Of a stretch of DNA of 43,536 nt, positions 1 through 8,822 are shown in pieces. The translations under genes were made by a program, and so were the position numbers. The stretch is taken from positions 1-43,536 of the forward strand of contig JAEYGZ010000043.1 of NCBI GenBank assembly GCA_023409535.1, given 5' to 3'. The notes under the pieces are model-generated. The model did no database searches and was not told where the DNA came from. It worked only from the letters and a program-made list of their open reading frames with translations. This DNA is from Bacillota bacterium (GTDB taxonomy: Bacteria; Bacillota; Clostridia; Lachnospirales; Lachnospiraceae). Positions within the stretch are counted from its first letter, which is position 1. Every line of letters begins with the position of its first letter.

Positions 1-405
1 CATTTTCTGTAAGGCCATTATACTACTTTTTTCTTACTAATGAAACTGATCAAGTGCTGATAAAATGGAATTAAATCTTCATACTGGAATTTAACTTTTC
101 ACTGGAATTTAACTTTTTACTCAACCGACCTATACAAGGAAGGGACTAAATTATAAATAAATATGCATTATTTATTTTCTTATTATATTTATTTTTCTAT
201 AATCATGCATTTTTAATTTATATCTTTTTGATAAGTATTCCCGGAGGTGGTAACACCTACTGTCCAGACTAAGGAAACCACATTTGTTAATCTACCTTCT
301 TAAGGTTTCATACAACAAGAATAATCAATGAATTAAAAATTATATTATTAAAGAATAAACAAGACAAAGATAGTATAATACCAAATAAATAGACAGATAA
401 TTTAG
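1..405. other. AT-rich intergenic region with short direct repeats
   Basis: No convincing gene was found here. Positions 83-99 and 101-117 carry the same 17 bases, ACTGGAATTTAACTTTT, at an 18-base period, and a weaker relative (TGGAATTAAATCTTC) lies at 66-80. A short open stretch at 235-303 would read as the tail of a protein but follows a stop directly and has no start. A TATAAT at 374-379 could be the -10 box of the gene at 463, but no good -35 box sits in front of it. Confidence 0.4.
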
Positions 406-462
406 ATGAATAACCCTGTTTTATATGTAAAATTTATATTAATTCAAAGAAAGGGTGATTAT

Positions 463-888
463 TTGAGAAAAAAATTTATAGTTTTCTTATTTTCTCTATT
501 TTTAATTGTTTTTCTTAGTGATGAAGGCATTACTGAAACAGATATGATTTCTAATAATATAACTAATGTTATCAATATAGATGAGCATTCAGACAAACAA
601 CATGATTTGATATATCGCAATTATGGTTTAAGTGCTAAATTATCAAGCAATTCAGATCTTAAAATTTCTCAACTTGATTTACGTTTAAATGGTGAAAATG
701 CAATTATATGTGTAATTAATTTAAAGAATAATGAAGTAGTTAAGTTAATAGATTACCAACCTAACCAATATATTTCATATACTCCAGCTTCAGATGGTGT
801 ATTCAAAATAGTTGCTTATATAAGTAACGGTGAAATAATAGATTTAACTCCATTAACACAGATTAAAACTGAATATTCATTACAATAA
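463..888 (+). CDS. small secreted or membrane-anchored protein, function unknown
   Basis: This encodes about 141 residues. I place the start at the TTG at 463, because AAAGAAAGGGTG lies just before it, and the first residues then form a classic export signal: Arg-Lys-Lys followed by a hydrophobic run FIVFLFSLFLIVFLS. The in-frame ATG at 406 has no ribosome site. The mature part is rich in Asn, Ile and Ser with no Cys, and its C-terminal half alternates hydrophobic and polar residues as in beta structure. I do not recognise a family. The gene is clearly more AT-rich than the two-component genes that follow, so it may have been acquired separately. It stands alone, 148 bases ahead of the response regulator. 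Confidence 0.6.
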   Translation: MRKKFIVFLFSLFLIVFLSDEGITETDMISNNITNVINIDEHSDKQHDLIYRNYGLSAKLSSNSDLKISQLDLRLNGENAIICVINLKNNEVVKLIDYQPNQYISYTPASDGVFKIVAYISNGEIIDLTPLTQIKTEYSLQ

Positions 889-1036
889 ATATAGTGTGAT
901 GCTTATTTAAAGGTCGTTTCAAAATAAATTTTAAGATTCATATTGATTTAACCAAAGTAAAGTGATACCTTTTAGATAAATATTGTAAAATTATGTGATA
1001 AAATACTACCATTCTATAAACTGCATTGGAGGAACT

Positions 1037-1702
1037 ATGGCACAGATTCTCGTTGTGGAGGATAATCCTGATTATCGGGAACTCCTTCAAAATTTTTTAG
1101 AAAGCGCGGGTTATTTAGTTACCATCGCTGAAGACGGCGTTGAGGCATTGGTTATAGCTAAGCAGCAAGCTTTTGATTTGGTACTGCTGGATATCATGCT
1201 TCCAAGAATTGACGGATACGGAGTATGCGAGGTGATTCGCAATGAATCAAGTATCCCTATCATCATGTTGACTGCACTGGACAGCGAGGCTCATCAAATT
1301 CGCGGTTTTGATTTACGCATTGACGATTACATAACAAAGCCGGTATCTATGCCGATTTTACTTCATAAGGTGGCGGCAGTGCTGCGCAGGTCATCTCCTT
1401 CCGATGTGAAGCATCTCGTTTACCGAAACATTATCCTGGATATGAATAGCCACAAGGTCAGCATTTCCGGAAAGCTCATTGATTTTACCCTTCGGGAATT
1501 TGAAATTCTGCAAGAGCTGCTGCACACACCTAACGAGGTAGTTACCCGTAAAATGCTTCTTTCAAAAATATGGAGCTATGATTTTTATGGTGATGAGCGT
1601 ATCGTTGATACTCACATAAAAAATATACGTAGAAAGTTAGGGGCTGAAGATTGCATTGAAACGATTCGCGGCGTTGGTTATAAATTACAAAAAGAAAATT
1701 AA
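1037..1702 (+). CDS. OmpR/PhoB-family response regulator
   Basis: This is a two-domain DNA-binding response regulator of 221 residues. The receiver domain (about 1-115) has the acidic pair Glu8-Asp9, the phosphoacceptor Asp52 in LLDIMLP, Thr79 and Lys101 in ITKP. The C-terminal winged helix (about 125-220) ends with DTHIKNIRRKLG and TIRGVGYKL, typical of the OmpR group. The start at 1037 is chosen because GGAGG lies at 1028-1032 and the receiver begins at MAQILVVED; the ATG at 995 would add a meaningless leader. It overlaps the histidine kinase gene and heads a five-gene run with an ABC system, so it probably controls that transporter. An extended -10 (TGATAAAAT, 996-1004) may be its promoter. 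Confidence 0.93.
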   Translation: MAQILVVEDNPDYRELLQNFLESAGYLVTIAEDGVEALVIAKQQAFDLVLLDIMLPRIDGYGVCEVIRNESSIPIIMLTALDSEAHQIRGFDLRIDDYITKPVSMPILLHKVAAVLRRSSPSDVKHLVYRNIILDMNSHKVSISGKLIDFTLREFEILQELLHTPNEVVTRKMLLSKIWSYDFYGDERIVDTHIKNIRRKLGAEDCIETIRGVGYKLQKEN

Positions 1703-3095
1703 CGGAAGCCTGACTGCCAAAATATTCCTCGCTCTTCTATCTCTCCTTCTTATCATCTATGCGATCACATATACTTCAATCAGCTTGTTTTTTCCGTTTG
1801 TAAATGAAGGACAAACCCGTAGAGAACTTGATACCAGTTCAAAAGCTTTGATTGATCAGCTGCGGCAATGCCCCATTTCGGAAAGCGGAGGACTGTTTGC
1901 GCACTTTATGCAGGATACGGGTGATGATTTATCTTTATTGGATGAGAACCATAAGCCGATCGATCTATTCACTTTTAATATGGTTGATAAAATAATTCAG
2001 CCCGGGCAGGAGTACCCTTTCCGTTTTGCCGGTTCAGACAAGGAATATATCCTGATCGTACAGTTCAATCCCGCACGTTCAAAGCAGATCATAAGTGCCA
2101 TACGGAGAAGTTTATCCTGGATCGGAGGATTGATACTGACGATGTCATTATTTGGTGCCTTTTTCTTTTCGCGGTATACAACCCATCCCATTGTTCGAAT
2201 GAGCAAGACGGCAGCCAACATCGCGGAACTGGATTTTAGCTGGTATTGCCCCGACCTGCGTGAAGACGAGATCGGTGTATTGGCCAGAAGTATTAACGAA
2301 CTATCTGATAAGCTGAACGCCGCGCTCTCCTCGCTGCGCCGCCAAAACTCCTTACTTGAGCATGAAATAGCGTTTGAAAAGGAACGTGAGCGTAAGCGGT
2401 TACTCTTCTTTTCAGCAGTATCTCACGAGCTCAAAACACCAATCGCGATAGTGATTGGGCAGCTTGAGGGTATGCTGGCTGGAATAGGCGTATACAAAGA
2501 CAAGTCTAAATATCTTGCGCGGTCAGCTGAAATTCTCCGCTCGCTGGACGGATTTATAAAGGAAATTCTTTCGGTTTCTTATATTGATATCGCAGATAAA
2601 AAGTTGCATGAAACGGTTAACCTCTCCGATGCGTTAGAAGCTGCGATTGGGGATAGTCACGATCTCATGGAATCCCGCTCTATCAAGTTAAAAAAGGAAA
2701 TTGAACCTGATATTTTTATAATGGGTGACACGGCTATGCTTAAAAAAGCACTGGGAAATGTACTCGGCAACTCCGCTGTTTATTCATCCGAAGGTAGTCC
2801 GGTTACCGTCCGGCTTGTGCGGAATCAAAACAAAGCAGCTTTAACCGTAGCTAATGGCGGAGCACATATCGCCGAAGAACATCTGCCGCATCTTTTTGAG
2901 GCATTTTATCGCGCAGACAGGCATGCCGGCGGAGGATACGGGCACGGAAGCGGTCTCGGACTGTATATAACCCGGATGATACTGGAACTCCACGGCGTAA
3001 CTCATACGATTGAAAATTATGACGAGGGAGTACTATTTACCGCAGTATTTAACATTGTAAAAACTCCATACAAAACACACAATTCTCCATCCTAA
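1656..3095 (+). CDS. sensor histidine kinase
   Basis: This is the membrane sensor kinase partnered with the response regulator it overlaps by 47 bases. It has a first membrane segment (about 22-46), a short outer loop of roughly 110 residues, a second membrane segment (about 153-172) and a HAMP linker. The HisKA box FFSAVSHELKTP carries the phospho-accepting His257. The ATPase domain shows the N box NVLGNS and the G box GSGLGLYI. The start is uncertain: 1656 is a TTG and another TTG is at 1674; neither has a strong ribosome site, so translation is probably coupled to the regulator. The loop is too short for a large ligand-binding domain, which suits kinases that sense cell-envelope peptides or the neighbouring transporter. 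The ligand cannot be told from sequence. Confidence 0.9.
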   Translation: MKRFAALVINYKKKINGSLTAKIFLALLSLLLIIYAITYTSISLFFPFVNEGQTRRELDTSSKALIDQLRQCPISESGGLFAHFMQDTGDDLSLLDENHKPIDLFTFNMVDKIIQPGQEYPFRFAGSDKEYILIVQFNPARSKQIISAIRRSLSWIGGLILTMSLFGAFFFSRYTTHPIVRMSKTAANIAELDFSWYCPDLREDEIGVLARSINELSDKLNAALSSLRRQNSLLEHEIAFEKERERKRLLFFSAVSHELKTPIAIVIGQLEGMLAGIGVYKDKSKYLARSAEILRSLDGFIKEILSVSYIDIADKKLHETVNLSDALEAAIGDSHDLMESRSIKLKKEIEPDIFIMGDTAMLKKALGNVLGNSAVYSSEGSPVTVRLVRNQNKAALTVANGGAHIAEEHLPHLFEAFYRADRHAGGGYGHGSGLGLYITRMILELHGVTHTIENYDEGVLFTAVFNIVKTPYKTHNSPS

Positions 3096-3154
3096 CTCCA
3101 TACGGTATCTGATATGATGATCGGTATGATGAACGAAAATAGGAGGTATGCGAT

Positions 3155-4018
3155 ATGCAAATTGATGTGAACGACATAACGATGATTTACCCTTCCGGCA
3201 AAAAGGCACTGCAAAATATTACCGTACATATGGACAGCCCAAATCTGCTGGGAATTCTCGGGCCAAACGGATCGGGTAAAACCACGCTTATGAAACTGCT
3301 TATTACAGGGTTAATTCCGACGAAGGGTGAAATTCTTTTAGACGGGAAAGCACTTCTTTCGCAGGAAAAGCGCTTAAAATCTATGCTCGGTTATCTGCCT
3401 CAAAGCTTTGGACTATTCGATGAACTAACCGTATGGCAATTTTTAGATTACATGGCAGCTCTGAAAGGTATCAAAAACAGGCAGGAAATCAACAGTGTGT
3501 TGGAACGCGCCAACCTGACGGAAAGTAAAAAGGTACGCATTCGAACTCTTTCCGGCGGGCAGAGGCAGCGGGTGGGCATTGCGCAGGCCTTTCTTGGTGA
3601 TCCGCAGATTATGATTCTGGACGAGCCTACCGTAGGGCTTGATCCGGAGGAACGTGTTAAGTTCCGCAATATCTTTTCGGATATGGCGCAGGACAAAATC
3701 GTTTTGCTGTCCACCCATATCGTTGAGGATGTGCAGTCGATCTGTAACCGTGTACTCGTTATTAACGATGGGTTGATTCTGTTTGATGGTGATCCCGCCG
3801 AACTAATCCTGCAAACAAAGGGGCATGTGGGCGTTTATTTATCTAAATTGGGCGATCCTGTCCCTGAAGGCTGTCAGATGGTTTCCAAAATCAATATTGC
3901 CAGCGGCATCCAGTGCCGAATTGTGGCGGAAAGGCTCCCGGCCTTTGCCGAAAGTGTCGAACCCACGCTGGAGGACGCCTATCTCTATCGCATTGAGAAA
4001 GGGGCGGACAACCAATGA
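3155..4018 (+). CDS. ABC transporter ATP-binding protein
   Basis: This is a 287-residue cytoplasmic ATPase subunit of an ABC-2 type system. It shows Walker A GPNGSGKTT, signature LSGGQRQR, Walker B IMILDEPTVGLDPEE and the H-loop STHIVED in the usual order, with about 70 C-terminal residues beyond the nucleotide-binding domain. AGGAGGT precedes the ATG by about eight bases. The stop overlaps the start of the following permease by four bases (ATGA), so the two are co-translated. It should energise the two membrane proteins that follow. The substrate is not evident. Clusters of this shape (two-component system, ATPase, ABC-2 permeases) are known for peptide-antibiotic resistance and envelope export, but that role is inference here. 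Confidence 0.93.
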   Translation: MQIDVNDITMIYPSGKKALQNITVHMDSPNLLGILGPNGSGKTTLMKLLITGLIPTKGEILLDGKALLSQEKRLKSMLGYLPQSFGLFDELTVWQFLDYMAALKGIKNRQEINSVLERANLTESKKVRIRTLSGGQRQRVGIAQAFLGDPQIMILDEPTVGLDPEERVKFRNIFSDMAQDKIVLLSTHIVEDVQSICNRVLVINDGLILFDGDPAELILQTKGHVGVYLSKLGDPVPEGCQMVSKINIASGIQCRIVAERLPAFAESVEPTLEDAYLYRIEKGADNQ

Positions 4019-6201
4019 AGTTCTTTTCTCTCTATCGTGTAGAACTGCGGCGGCTTACCCTGTCCAAATTCGTGTGGGTGATTGCGGCGCTCAGTCTGTG
4101 CGGCCCATTATTTGGTTATACAATTTTTCGGCAGGTTTTATTTATCGGTACCATGACGAACGAATATATCGCAAATCCGGTTATGGCCGGCGCAGTTATC
4201 GGCGCATTGCTATGGGCGATACTCGCACTGTTGGAATCAGACCGCGTCTACCGTGCAAGAACCGACGTGCTGATGGACTCAGTGGTCTCACCGATACGTA
4301 TGGCACTCATGCGGATGCTCGCCCTCCTTACGCTTTCGTCGATAACGGCACTGATTTGTGCACTCGTCTATTTGCCATATACCATCCATCAAATCAATTA
4401 TCTATTTGACGCAGGACTGTATGCTGACAGCTTCCTCATCCTGCTGCTTCCGACCTGGTGGATTTCCATCCTGTTGGCTTCGGCACTTTATCAAATCACC
4501 CGCAGGGTAGAACTCTCCGGATTGTTTTTCGCAGGTTTCGTCTATTTCAGCTTCAGCAATTACATGCTGAGTAATTACTTTGCTCATTGGATTAACCCTA
4601 TTATTGTCAGTTTTTCAGACGGCTTTTCCAATGCACTCATCCTGCGGATATCATTCTATACACGGGTTCTTTGGTTAGTATCAGCAGGCGGAGTGTGGGC
4701 ATTCTCACTGCTCTGCATCCGTCGATATCAGAAAAGATTGCCGGGTTCGTTTGTATGCGGTCTGAAGAAAGTGTATCTTCCGCTTCTCTCGGCTGCGCTG
4801 CTGTGTGCGGGGGTGATGCTGTGGATATGGCAGCCCTTTGTCAACCATGCACCGTATGAATGGAATAATGATTTCTATAGCTCCTTGCATTATTCTTCCA
4901 GCGAAGTCACTCATGCTGCGTACAAATTGTCCGCCGGAGCGTCGGGTATCGTCAGCGGCAGAGCTGTTTACACAATCAATAAAACTGATAATTTGCAGGA
5001 AAGTATCTGGCTTGATCCCGGCTACCGTATCTCCGGCATAACCTGCAATGGCAAGAAACTGGCCTTCCATACACTGGACAACGATATCAATGAATTTCGG
5101 GAAACGACGTTTACTATCCCGGCGGGGAATGATGAGGCGCTTATTATCCGGTACCAGGGGATGCCTCAAATGTTACGTTGTTTTTTACCGGTTTCTTGGG
5201 ATAACAGCAGCTCCGAGGACTATGTCTCCCTCAACAATGCCGCTACTGTTCCCATGTTTACCAGTTTCCATCTCCCGGCACAGTACGATCTTGAGCTGAT
5301 CCTTCCGGAAAAACTCACCCCCATTGTAGAACATAAATTATTGGCAAATTATACCCAAAACACCGACCGTACAAGAACGTGGACGGAAACAGACTTACAG
5401 GGTTACCTGAGCTGGATTACGGCATGCGATTACGCAAGCGTGCAGTTTCAGGCTGCCGGAGCGACGATTGATCTTCTATACAGTAAAAAGTATGATCAAA
5501 ATATCAAAAAATATGATATCCCGCAATCAATTGCAGATGTAATGAATTATTGCACCGCACATCTGGGACCGCTAAGTTTTGTAGATAGCGGTAAGCTTCT
5601 GATGGTTCAGCGTGCTTCTTCCATCGCAGGCGGTGGCGGCAATGCCGGGGCAGGATGGGTAGAGTGGACCGAAGATATATTCACGGAGAAGAATCTGAGC
5701 GATCCGACGAAGGGAGCAAGCGCGGCAGAAGTGTTCGCGCATGAGCTCATCCATGAGTGGTGGGGCGGTTTGGGCGTGTACAGCCAGGACGACGGCCTTT
5801 GGTCGGACGAAGGCCTGGATGTCTATACAACCTATCGACTGATGAAGGAAAAATACGGAGCACTTTACGCTCAGAAAAATTATGTGGATGTTTGGCAAGC
5901 TGCCGTGGACGAACAAGATCGCGGATACTATTACCGTCATCCGGAGATGCTGAGTAAGCTGCCCGCAAAATATCAGGCGGAGTTACAAAATAAGGCAATG
6001 GGAATCAACAGATACAGCCGCATGCCCCTGATGATTCTCAAAGCGGAACAGCTTGTTGGCGGAGAAGCTAATATGGACAAGATTCTACAATCCATCCAGC
6101 AAAAATATGCACAAGATCCTAACAAATATGCCAATCCGTTCACTTATCAGCAATTCTTGGACGCTTGCGGTTTGAAAGAGAGGGATTTGATCCTTGAATA
6201 A
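4015..6201 (+). CDS. ABC-2 permease fused to an M1-type (gluzincin) metallopeptidase domain
   Basis: This 728-residue protein joins two modules. Residues about 15-270 hold seven hydrophobic segments like an ABC-2 permease. Residues about 280-728 form a large domain carrying a complete M1 zinc site: HELIH at 576-580, then exactly 18 residues, then Glu599 in SDEGLDVY. The M1 exopeptidase loop, usually GAMEN, reads GAGWVEW instead. With seven membrane passes from an inside N-terminus, the peptidase would lie outside the membrane. It overlaps the ATPase gene by four bases and the next permease by eight, so the three should form one complex. Proteins pairing a permease with an M1 peptidase are known, mainly from Bacteroidetes as I recall. 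The natural substrate is unknown; trimming of an exported or envelope peptide is inference. Confidence 0.88.
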   Translation: MKFFSLYRVELRRLTLSKFVWVIAALSLCGPLFGYTIFRQVLFIGTMTNEYIANPVMAGAVIGALLWAILALLESDRVYRARTDVLMDSVVSPIRMALMRMLALLTLSSITALICALVYLPYTIHQINYLFDAGLYADSFLILLLPTWWISILLASALYQITRRVELSGLFFAGFVYFSFSNYMLSNYFAHWINPIIVSFSDGFSNALILRISFYTRVLWLVSAGGVWAFSLLCIRRYQKRLPGSFVCGLKKVYLPLLSAALLCAGVMLWIWQPFVNHAPYEWNNDFYSSLHYSSSEVTHAAYKLSAGASGIVSGRAVYTINKTDNLQESIWLDPGYRISGITCNGKKLAFHTLDNDINEFRETTFTIPAGNDEALIIRYQGMPQMLRCFLPVSWDNSSSEDYVSLNNAATVPMFTSFHLPAQYDLELILPEKLTPIVEHKLLANYTQNTDRTRTWTETDLQGYLSWITACDYASVQFQAAGATIDLLYSKKYDQNIKKYDIPQSIADVMNYCTAHLGPLSFVDSGKLLMVQRASSIAGGGGNAGAGWVEWTEDIFTEKNLSDPTKGASAAEVFAHELIHEWWGGLGVYSQDDGLWSDEGLDVYTTYRLMKEKYGALYAQKNYVDVWQAAVDEQDRGYYYRHPEMLSKLPAKYQAELQNKAMGINRYSRMPLMILKAEQLVGGEANMDKILQSIQQKYAQDPNKYANPFTYQQFLDACGLKERDLILE

Positions 6202-6928
6202 GATTTTTAAATATGAGCTTAGAAGACTTGTTTGGAACAAGTTTTTTATCGGATTGATAATTTTAAACGGTGTTTACGCATGGTTTGTCCTCAAAACAGA
6301 CACAATCGCAGGCGTGGCCTATACTGCGCCCTTTTCGATCTGGAGCTTTGGAGCTTATGTATCTTCTGTCCTCCCTTATTCCATTCTGACCGTGTTATTT
6401 TTGCTTTCGGTTTATTATTCAAAAAAGGAGAAACAGGTAGAGATACTAACGACGGCAACCCCAGTGAATAAAATTCGTTACGTTTTAATCAGAAGTGCTG
6501 CCGTAGCGATTTGTTTTCTTACGATCAGCGCCGTTATATTTGCTCTTGGCACTTATTTTTATATAACCTTCTTTGATTACAGGAATTTCGTCCCATTCCT
6601 GCTCCCTTTCGTAATGATAGTGTTACCATGCTTATTATTTACCTTAGGGATTGGTCATATGGCGGGGCGTGTCCATCAAGGGCTCCTATACGCGTTTATG
6701 TTCCTCGCGCTTATCATAGGCTTCGCCGGATTTGGCAGAAATTTCGATTTCTTTGGGCATTGGTACTTTGTCAGTTATCCGCTATCCCTGCCGGTTGGAA
6801 CAGACGGAGAACCAGCCTTTACGATCAGCGCCGGATTCTGGACAGCACGGTTAATCTACCTTGTAATAGGGGGCGTATTGATAACCATCGGGATTCATGC
6901 CCAACAGCGAAAATCAAAAAAGGCATAA
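6194..6928 (+). CDS. ABC-2 type permease subunit
   Basis: This is a 244-residue integral membrane protein with about six hydrophobic segments and short basic loops, as in ABC-2 permeases. It begins at a TTG (6194) inside the end of the preceding gene, with GAGAGGGAT about seven bases upstream, so it is translationally coupled. The N-terminal FKYELRRLVWNKFF resembles the start of the larger permease and of many ABC-2 membrane subunits, in which an amphipathic helix precedes the first membrane pass. It most likely pairs with the 728-residue permease-peptidase over the ATPase dimer. It carries no peptidase domain. A terminator-like hairpin follows at 6955. Confidence 0.85.
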   Translation: MNKIFKYELRRLVWNKFFIGLIILNGVYAWFVLKTDTIAGVAYTAPFSIWSFGAYVSSVLPYSILTVLFLLSVYYSKKEKQVEILTTATPVNKIRYVLIRSAAVAICFLTISAVIFALGTYFYITFFDYRNFVPFLLPFVMIVLPCLLFTLGIGHMAGRVHQGLLYAFMFLALIIGFAGFGRNFDFFGHWYFVSYPLSLPVGTDGEPAFTISAGFWTARLIYLVIGGVLITIGIHAQQRKSKKA

Positions 6929-6954
6929 CATAACAATGCGAAGTTGTATTCAAT

Positions 6955-7010
6955 AAAAAGCAGTTCTTGGTATGAGTTTTAAGTAAACATCATATTTTGA
7001 ACTGCTTTTT
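6955..7010. terminator. terminator between convergent genes
   Basis: The arms AAAAAGCAGTTC (6955-6966) and GAACTGCTTTTT (6999-7010) pair over 12 bases with a 32-base loop and end in a T run on either strand. It lies 26 bases after the ABC permease stop and 30 bases past the stop of the oppositely oriented CPBP gene, so it may serve both. The long loop makes it weaker than usual. Confidence 0.6.
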
Positions 7011-7040
7011 TTAGTTTCATTTGGATGAAAAGAGATACCG

Positions 7041-7892
7041 TTATTTATCTCCCCAGGCTTTCAGCACCGGTAATTTACATTTTGACGTAATCCACTTGAG
7101 GAAGAACAAGCATGCTATTCCCAGCAAGCTGGCAGCGGTACCTCTTAAGAACGCCATCGTATCAAGTCCGTTATTTGAATTGATATGCAGAATATTCTGG
7201 ATCGTATTCGCTGCAAAGTGTGCTGCAATCGATGTCCACAGACTGTTCGTCATTTGGAACATAAAGCCCCAGATAAAGCCAAAGGTTACGGTCCCAAGCA
7301 TAAGTATCAGACCATTCATCAAAGCGCCTGCCAGACTCTGCTCCCCTGTTAAAAAGCTCTTCAGCGGCCATACCAGATGCCAGATGCCAAACAGGAAGGC
7401 TTGAAACAGGTTGGCTTTCCAAAAAGTATAACGGGTTTTAAAAATCGGCAGGAAAACGCCCCTGAAAAGTCCTTCCTCCATAAGCGCATTAATAATATTT
7501 CCTGCGATGAGCCATATACCAAATAAAATTCCTCCATTTACCCCCTGTTTCGGATCAATTGCACTAAACAGTAAGCTTGGGTTCTGGTTGCCGGATTGAA
7601 GAATGCAATACTCAATTGCGTAAGCCAACAGATAAATTCCTAAATTCACAAAAAATCCAAGACCTATGCAAAACCAGAGGTTTTTCTTATGTAAGCCTAT
7701 CGAAGAAAAACGCTCCTTTATCAGAACGATGAACAGGAGGATCAAGAGGAAGCCAAGTGTCTTTGAGACAAATATTTCACCGAATAATTCGTCAATCTTT
7801 AAAATAAAAAGGTCGTTCAACCGTAATAAAAACGCAATCAATAATACGAGAAATGCTGATAATATGGGATTCTTTTTAAGATAACTAAGCAT
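7041..7892 (-). CDS. CPBP-family intramembrane metalloprotease
   Basis: This 283-residue multi-pass membrane protein carries the three signature motifs of CPBP (CAAX protease and bacteriocin-processing) proteins: EEGLFRG, FGIWH and HFAAN. These form an intramembrane metal site in the Rce1 fold. A GGAGG precedes the ATG. It is the third gene of a leftward run behind a LytTR regulator and a DUF3021 protein, 39 bases after the latter. Known bacterial CPBP proteins act in bacteriocin maturation, self-immunity or release of membrane-bound regulators. Here a link to the LytTR system is likely, but no peptide substrate is encoded next to it. Another CPBP protein is encoded at 27598. Confidence 0.87.
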   Translation of the reverse strand: MLSYLKKNPILSAFLVLLIAFLLRLNDLFILKIDELFGEIFVSKTLGFLLILLFIVLIKERFSSIGLHKKNLWFCIGLGFFVNLGIYLLAYAIEYCILQSGNQNPSLLFSAIDPKQGVNGGILFGIWLIAGNIINALMEEGLFRGVFLPIFKTRYTFWKANLFQAFLFGIWHLVWPLKSFLTGEQSLAGALMNGLILMLGTVTFGFIWGFMFQMTNSLWTSIAAHFAANTIQNILHINSNNGLDTMAFLRGTAASLLGIACLFFLKWITSKCKLPVLKAWGDK

Positions 7893-7931
7893 ATAGCGCC
7901 TCCATTTAATCCAATCATGATTTAATATTAT

Positions 7932-8321
7932 TTACTGTTTTCGCTCTTTTAGCTGTCTGTTAATATATGCAATATCTTCATTCAGTCTGAAAAGGTTGAT
8001 AAAATAGCTTATGAAATAAATCACTATTCCCATAAGAACAATAACCCAGATCGGTGTACTGTTATACCAGCGGAATAGGAAGCCTGCCAGTATAAGTATG
8101 AAAAGGATAAACCCATTTTGTAATAATACTTCCACCATGAAATACTTGCTTTCTATCTTCTGGAGGAATATCATTCCGATCTGAATAATAATATTCACGA
8201 GAAGGCATTCATAAACACTGCTTACCAATAGGCATTCAGCTTTAAAACATGTTGCAACGACAGCCAGTACTATTAATGTCAGTCCTGTGGTTGCCAGTGT
8301 ATTTTTAATTAGTTTCTGCAT
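7932..8321 (-). CDS. DUF3021-family four-helix membrane protein
   Basis: This is a 129-residue protein with four hydrophobic segments and a charged C-terminal tail (EDIAYINRQLKERK). Its size, topology and position directly after a LytTR regulator match the DUF3021 family, which is almost always encoded beside a LytTR DNA-binding protein and may restrain it at the membrane. The ribosome site GAGAGG overlaps the stop of the LytTR gene, and the two genes are four bases apart, so they are translated together. Its precise biochemical role is unknown. Confidence 0.82.
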   Translation of the reverse strand: MQKLIKNTLATTGLTLIVLAVVATCFKAECLLVSSVYECLLVNIIIQIGMIFLQKIESKYFMVEVLLQNGFILFILILAGFLFRWYNSTPIWVIVLMGIVIYFISYFINLFRLNEDIAYINRQLKERKQ

Positions 8322-8325
8322 ATGA

Positions 8326-8766
8326 CTACCTCTCCTGTAATTTAGTTTTAATATCTGCTATGTACTTCCGTGTCACAGTAATACGCTCGCCATTCATCAG
8401 CGTAGCCTCAATATGACTGTTTGCCAACGGCTTAATACTATCCAGCACATTAATGTTTACGATACAGGATTTGCTTATCTGTACAAAACCCAAGTTTGAA
8501 AGCATATTGAGCAATTCATATAATCGAAGTTCCGTACGATAAACCGATTTCTCGCAATAGACATATGTCTTTTTGTCAACGCTCTCAATATAATAAATAT
8601 CTACAGCGCTGATTTTAAGCTGCCTGCTGTCGTCACGGCAGTTTATAGAGCAGTCCGCTGATTTAATCAGGGATATCAAACGATCGACAGTATGATTCTT
8701 CCTGGCATATTTTATCAATACTTCTATTTCTTTTTGTGCCAGGTTTTCTTCTAACTTAATTAACAA
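8326..8766 (-). CDS. LytTR-domain transcriptional regulator
   Basis: This 146-residue protein consists of a short N-terminal helix region and a LytTR DNA-binding domain (about 45-146). The conserved features are IYYIESVDKKTYVYC, a central YELLNMLSNLGFVQISKSCIVNINVL block and the ITVTRKYI end. No receiver domain is present, so it is not a classical response regulator. The start is TTG at 8766 with GGAGGAT at 8774-8780. It heads an operon with a DUF3021 membrane protein and a CPBP protease. Two 10-base direct repeats 21 bases apart lie 57-87 bases upstream, which suits binding by a LytTR dimer and self-regulation. Confidence 0.9.
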   Translation of the reverse strand: MLIKLEENLAQKEIEVLIKYARKNHTVDRLISLIKSADCSINCRDDSRQLKISAVDIYYIESVDKKTYVYCEKSVYRTELRLYELLNMLSNLGFVQISKSCIVNINVLDSIKPLANSHIEATLMNGERITVTRKYIADIKTKLQER

Positions 8767-8822
8767 TATTGTTATCCTCCAGTATAGAAATTCTGTTCAA
8801 ATATGCAATAGGCATCGGACTG

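Noticed and set aside
66..117. CRISPR array suggested by the short tandem repeats
   Set aside because: Repeats are adjacent without spacers of regular length, and no cas genes are present.
235..303. 22 codons that read like the tail of a protein (EVVTPTVQTKETT)
   Set aside because: Too short, directly after an in-frame stop, with no start; chance cannot be excluded.
3825..4409. 194-codon open frame on the + strand across the ATPase-permease junction
   Set aside because: It overlaps two well-supported coding genes in another frame, has Cys/Arg-rich composition and no ribosome site.
8781..8808. TTGCAT and TATACT as the promoter of the LytTR gene
   Set aside because: The start site would fall within the ribosome-binding site, so I do not list it as a firm promoter.
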